16,044 nucleotides of DNA from 2-02-FULL-43-11-A sp964477065 (GTDB lineage Bacteria > Patescibacteriota > Microgenomatia > UBA1406 > HO2-37-13b): the NCBI GenBank assembly GCA_964477065.1, contig CAYZCU010000023.1:1-16044 (forward strand), read 5' to 3'. Shown here piece after piece: positions 13,252 through 16,044 of this stretch. The notes beneath the pieces are model-generated. The model ran no database searches. It saw only the letters and a list, made by a program, of their open reading frames with translations, and was not told the origin of the DNA. Each line of letters starts with the position of its first letter. Within the stretch, counting starts at the first letter, position 1. Both the position numbers and the translations under genes were made by a program.

Positions 13252-15447
13252 ATGCCACGACAGAAGACACACCTCACGGTGAAACTCCCTTTTTTTAACA
13301 AGGTGAAGATCAAGAAAGATTCATTCTTTCAGTTGATCGGCCTTGCAATATTTTTAGTAGCCATGCTTGGCTATGTATCGTTTTTTCAAGCTGGAACAGT
13401 CCTTATTTACGTTCATGAATTTTTGACTCGTCAGTTTGGTGTCCTAGCTATTCTTGTTCCGACGCTTGTTCTTCTTACCTCATCTCATTTTTTTCAATCA
13501 AAAAAATTGAAGATGATCAAACCACATGTCACGGTTGGACTGTTTCTCATCTCAGTAGCTTTGATAGGATCGATTAAAACGGGGAATATTGGTCGGCTTA
13601 TCTCCTTTAATCTCATCTCAGATTTTTCATCCCTCGGCGCGTTTTTTATCCTTCTTATCACGTTTGTTGTTGGTATTGTCTTGTTTTTTAATACCTCTCT
13701 TGATGTTTTTATACTCATGGTTATTGAAGCAGGTAAGATGGCATTTGTGTTTTTGAAAAATACGCTATCATCTGGAGCTAAACAGGTTCAATCTGCTGAT
13801 CCGTCAAAATCACCTACAAAAGGCGAATTTATGACGCAACGAGCCGTGCCGTCAGCTGATCAAAGTGCACCCGTTGTCAACACTCCAGTGCGTGCTCCAT
13901 TACCAAAAGATGGTGACATAAATATCCGCCCATTGATCGGCCAATCTGCGAAGGACTGGGCATTTCCCCCACTGTCACTGCTTGAAACGATTGAAGAGCA
14001 GAAGGCAGATGTTGGTGATGTCGCGGCAAATTCTGACATCATTGAAAAAACGCTTGATAGTTTCGGGATTAAAGCTCGTGTATCTGAAATTAATCAAGGT
14101 CCAACCGTCACGCAATATGCAATTGAGATTGTCATGGGAACAAAGCTCTCCAAAATCACGAGTTTAGGAGGGGATTTGGCACTTGCTCTCGCTGCACCTA
14201 ATGGGTTGGTTCGTATAGAAGCGCCAATTCCAGGGAGATCACTTGTCGGAATTGAGATTCCAAACCGCCGATCTGAGATTGTTGCGCTCAAGCGCATGAT
14301 GCTTGATCCAGGTGCTGTTGAAGATCATCATCCATTGTCCGTCCCGCTAGGGTTGGACGTATCTGGTAAGCCTGTCTTTACGAACCTTGGGAAGATGCCT
14401 CATGTGCTTGTTGCTGGTACGACTGGTTCTGGTAAATCTATTCTGCTCAATGCTTGGCTCGTCAACTTCATGTTCCGAACCACTCCTGAAGATCTACGAC
14501 TCATTCTCGTTGATCCAAAGCGTGTTGAATTTACCTCATACAATGGTATCCCTCATCTTTTGACGGAGGTTATCGTCGAACCAGAAAAAATTATCGCTGC
14601 TTTGAAATGGACGGTTGGAGAAATGAACAACCGCTATAAACAATTTGCAACAGTTGGCGCACGTAATCTGGAAAGCTACAATGCCAAAGAGGGAGTTGAG
14701 AAAATGCCATTTATCGTCTTTATCGTGGATGAACTTGCAGATCTGATGATGGTCGCTGCCCGTGAAGCAGAGGAGTATATTACTCGTATTGCACAGATGG
14801 CACGTGCAACAGGTATTCATCTGGTTTTGGCTACTCAGAGGCCGTCTGTGAATGTCATCACGGGTTTGATGAAAGCAAACATTCCGTCTCGTATCGCCTT
14901 TAATGTCCCCAGTTTGATCGATTCTCGTGTCGTTTTGGATATGCCTGGAGCTGAAAAGCTCGTCGGAAAGGGTGACATGCTCTATCTTCCGGCAGATCAG
15001 GCCAAACCACGCCGTATCCAAGGTCCTTATTTGACGGAGAAAGATGTTGCCAGTGTTGTGAGCTTCCTCAAACAGCGCGTTCCTGAGGTCCACTACACAG
15101 AGGAAGTTACAGAGCAAGCTGTCACAACAGGCACAGGTGGTAGCATGAAGATGGCCGGTGGCGAACCATCAGACTCAATGTTTGCACAGGCGCTTGAACT
15201 CATCTATCAAGATGGGAAGGCATCTGCATCCCTGATTCAGCGTCGCCTCAAAGTCGGCTATGCACGAGCTGCTCGAATTCTCGATCAGCTTGAGGAGGCT
15301 GGCTATGTAGGCCCTGCAGATGGCTCAAAGCCCCGTGAGATCCTCACGCGCCCACAGTCAGGAGCACACGCGACGCAGACGCCAGAGGAAATGGTCGCTT
15401 CAATGGATATGCAGGATATGTCCGATGAGCTTGGAGGGATACACTAA
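13252..15447 (+). CDS. ftsK: DNA translocase FtsK/SpoIIIE
   Basis: A 731-aa septal DNA translocase that pumps chromosome termini across the closing division site. The N-terminal part (residues about 20-180) has four hydrophobic segments (QLIGLAIFLVAMLGYVSFF, LAILVPTLVLLT, VTVGLFLISVALIG, FFILLITFVVGIVLFF). A polar linker of about 100 residues follows, much shorter than in E. coli. The motor shows Walker A GTTGSGKS at 389-396 and Walker B FIVDELADLMM with Asp493-Glu494, then QMARATGIHLVLATQRPSVN. Residues about 644-698 are the gamma winged helix (FAQALELIYQDGKASASLIQRRLKVGYARAARILDQLEEAG) that reads KOPS sites and can activate Xer recombination. The start is set by the promoter. The stop is followed within 4 nt by repeat array C. 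Confidence 0.96.
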   Translation: MPRQKTHLTVKLPFFNKVKIKKDSFFQLIGLAIFLVAMLGYVSFFQAGTVLIYVHEFLTRQFGVLAILVPTLVLLTSSHFFQSKKLKMIKPHVTVGLFLISVALIGSIKTGNIGRLISFNLISDFSSLGAFFILLITFVVGIVLFFNTSLDVFILMVIEAGKMAFVFLKNTLSSGAKQVQSADPSKSPTKGEFMTQRAVPSADQSAPVVNTPVRAPLPKDGDINIRPLIGQSAKDWAFPPLSLLETIEEQKADVGDVAANSDIIEKTLDSFGIKARVSEINQGPTVTQYAIEIVMGTKLSKITSLGGDLALALAAPNGLVRIEAPIPGRSLVGIEIPNRRSEIVALKRMMLDPGAVEDHHPLSVPLGLDVSGKPVFTNLGKMPHVLVAGTTGSGKSILLNAWLVNFMFRTTPEDLRLILVDPKRVEFTSYNGIPHLLTEVIVEPEKIIAALKWTVGEMNNRYKQFATVGARNLESYNAKEGVEKMPFIVFIVDELADLMMVAAREAEEYITRIAQMARATGIHLVLATQRPSVNVITGLMKANIPSRIAFNVPSLIDSRVVLDMPGAEKLVGKGDMLYLPADQAKPRRIQGPYLTEKDVASVVSFLKQRVPEVHYTEEVTEQAVTTGTGGSMKMAGGEPSDSMFAQALELIYQDGKASASLIQRRLKVGYARAARILDQLEEAGYVGPADGSKPREILTRPQSGAHATQTPEEMVASMDMQDMSDELGGIH

Positions 15448-15450
15448 GTA

Positions 15451-15506
15451 GTAACCTAGTAATCTAGTGATCTGGTAACCTAGTACCCTAGGAATCTAGT
15501 CTTCTG
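15451..15506 (+). repeat. 8-nt repeat array C
   Basis: Seven units in strict register: GTAACCTA, GTAATCTA, GTGATCTG, GTAACCTA, GTACCCTA, GGAATCTA, GTCTTCTG. It starts 4 nt after the ftsK stop and lies downstream (3' side) of the four-helix-bundle gene. Positions 15464-15483 (CTAGTGATCTGGTAACCTAG) are identical to 15939-15958 in array D, and CCTAGGAATCTAG (15487-15499) recurs at 15954-15966. Confidence 0.85.
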
Positions 15507-15526
15507 GGAGGTTAATATTCAAGCTC

Positions 15527-15868
15527 TCACAAGTTACTTTTTACTGTTTTTTTTCTCAATAAGGTAAGCCTTTTGCCAATATAGAGACATTCCGCGCGGA
15601 ATTCTGAAGTATCAATATCAAATGTCTGCTGAATGACTTCATAGATTGTATGTACTTCATTCGTGGAGCCAGATGCAATTCGGAGATGTTTTTTCCACAT
15701 ATTAATTGATAGTCCGTACCCCTCTGAGATATTCAATGGGATTGAAAGTACGGCTCTCATGAGTTGATCAGAAAGTATTTGTATGTACGGCATTCGATGT
15801 TGACTTAGAAAAATAGTTGTCTTTTTGACAAATAAAATTGATTGCTTGTATACAGCTAATTCTTGCAT
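15527..15868 (-). CDS. Four-helix-bundle protein (S23 / 23S rRNA intervening-sequence protein family)
   Basis: A 113-aa protein matching the family known from 23S rRNA intervening sequences and, more distantly, the Avd accessory protein of diversity-generating retroelements. The signature is clear: DQLMRAVLSIPLNISEGYGLS (residues 34-54; family form LRRAxxSIPxNIAEGxGR) and HLRIASGSTNEVHTIYEVIQ (61-80; family form FLxIAxGSxxELET). Four amphipathic helices are apparent. Members form rings and are thought to bind nucleic acid, but their function is mostly unknown. Here the gene is neither in an rRNA nor near a visible reverse transcriptase. It is flanked by repeat arrays C and D and reads toward ftsK. 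The -10 box TATAGT puts transcription start on its ATG. The 3' end has a run of eight A (T8 at 15547-15554 on +), a possible slippage site. Confidence 0.85.
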   Translation of the reverse strand: MQELAVYKQSILFVKKTTIFLSQHRMPYIQILSDQLMRAVLSIPLNISEGYGLSINMWKKHLRIASGSTNEVHTIYEVIQQTFDIDTSEFRAECLYIGKRLTLLRKKTVKSNL

Positions 15869-15881
15869 GTATAGACTATAC
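15869..15881. promoter_or_regulatory. 13-bp palindrome at the four-helix-bundle gene promoter
   Basis: GTATAGACTATAC is a perfect inverted repeat with a one-base centre, directly before the ATG (minus strand). It contains the -10 TATAGT (15880-15875), whose predicted start falls on 15868, the first base of the ATG. Anything binding it would block this promoter, so it could be an autoregulatory operator; it might also arise from GTATAC-type repeat units. Confidence 0.45.
15875..15880 (-). promoter_or_regulatory. -10 box, leaderless promoter of the four-helix-bundle gene
   Basis: TATAGT on the minus strand with predicted transcription start at 15868, the A of the ATG. No -35 is recognised. It is embedded in the palindrome at 15869-15881. 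Confidence 0.45.
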
Positions 15882-15938
15882 GCTCAAGATATGAAATTAT
15901 TATGAAATAGCCTCAAAATTGGAAGGAGACCTAAAAAC

Positions 15939-15966
15939 CTAGTGATCTGGTAACCTAGGAATCTAG
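15939..15966 (+). repeat. 8-nt repeat array D
   Basis: CTA, then GTGATCTG (15942), GTAACCTA (15950), GGAATCTA (15958) in register. The 20 nt at 15939-15958 are identical to 15464-15483 in array C and have the same orientation, so the four-helix-bundle gene is bracketed by direct repeats about 475 bp apart. Confidence 0.85.
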
Positions 15967-15980
15967 AGGCTACAATTTTT
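15950..15980 (+). terminator. Possible intrinsic terminator made from array D
   Basis: GTAACCTAG (15950-15958) can pair with CTAGAGGCTAC (15963-15973) with one A bulge and one A-C mismatch, loop GAAT, followed by AATTTTT (15974-15980). It would stop + strand transcripts running out of ftsK across the four-helix-bundle gene. The T-run is only five and no transcript is demonstrated. Confidence 0.4.
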
Positions 15981-15982
15981 CA

Positions 15983-16044
15983 GATCACTAGATCACTAGA
16001 TCACTAGATCACTAGATCACTAGATCACTAGATCACTAGATCAC
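15983..16044 (-). repeat. 8-nt repeat array E, perfect GATCACTA tandem array, cut by the window end
   Basis: Seven exact copies of GATCACTA plus six bases of an eighth, running to the last base of the window. The reverse complement is (GTGATCTA)n, the same unit as in arrays A, C and D but inverted. CAGATCACTAG (15981-15991) is a perfect inverted repeat of CTAGTGATCTG (15939-15949), so D and E can form a hairpin. Total copy number is unknown. Confidence 0.9.

Noticed and set aside
14536..15117. Minus-strand open frame of 193 codons inside ftsK
   Set aside because: It lies opposite the conserved FtsK motor, is rich in His, Cys and Asn as antisense frames often are, and matches no family.
9794..16044. 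CRISPR array
   Set aside because: The repeats are 8 nt, directly tandem and without unique spacers, and no cas gene is present.
15451..16044. Complete diversity-generating retroelement around the four-helix-bundle gene
   Set aside because: No reverse transcriptase, template repeat or variable repeat is visible; only the Avd-like fold is shared.
1..16044. Alternative genetic code with TGA read as Gly, as in some Patescibacteria
   Set aside because: TGA ends the genes at 2331 and 15527 at sensible lengths, and no internal TGA is needed in any conserved gene.

Overview
The window looks like a chromosomal segment of a small-genome bacterium, most likely Candidate Phyla Radiation (Patescibacteria). 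The reasons are a shortened HrcA, starts without Shine-Dalgarno sequences, -10 boxes placed almost on top of start codons, several surface or secreted proteins of unusual architecture, and a small four-helix-bundle gene of the kind common in such genomes. This taxonomic guess is inference. TAA, TAG and TGA all act as stops and no internal TGA needs reading as Gly, so the standard bacterial code fits.

Layout. Positions 61-2331 hold two envelope genes on the + strand: a membrane-anchored alpha/beta hydrolase and a bactofilin-like repeat protein with a multi-pass membrane tail. efp (2356-2916, -) follows and diverges from a large modular surface metalloprotease (3056-5698, +; M64-like HELGH core, FN3-like domain, Pro/Thr linker, C-terminal dockerin-like repeats). 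The protease gene abuts, tail to tail with no gap, the heat-shock operon hrcA-grpE-dnaK-dnaJ (9743 down to 5699, -). That operon is fronted by a consensus promoter overlapped by a degenerate CIRCE operator. Two small orphan genes (9850-10047, 10108-10305) sit among 8-nt repeat arrays. Then come rpsO with a long Lys/Ala-rich N-terminal extension, pnp with a structured leader, and ftsK. The end of the window (15444-16044) is a four-helix-bundle gene flanked by 8-nt repeat arrays, ending in a perfect GATCACTA tandem array that runs off the edge.

Two signals stand out. First, for nearly every promoter-proximal gene the predicted transcription start lies 0-8 nt before the start codon (exactly on the ATG for four genes), so much of this genome is probably translated from leaderless mRNAs. 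Second, a family of 8-nt-period arrays (consensus about GTRAYCTA, rich in CTAG and GATC) occurs in five places. Three arrays keep the same order of unit variants. Two flank the four-helix-bundle gene with an identical 20-nt direct repeat. Two end, in register, in a GTATACT unit that supplies the -10 box of a leaderless small gene. I propose these arrays as a mobile or expandable repeat family that carries small-gene cassettes and promoters; this is a hypothesis from one window.
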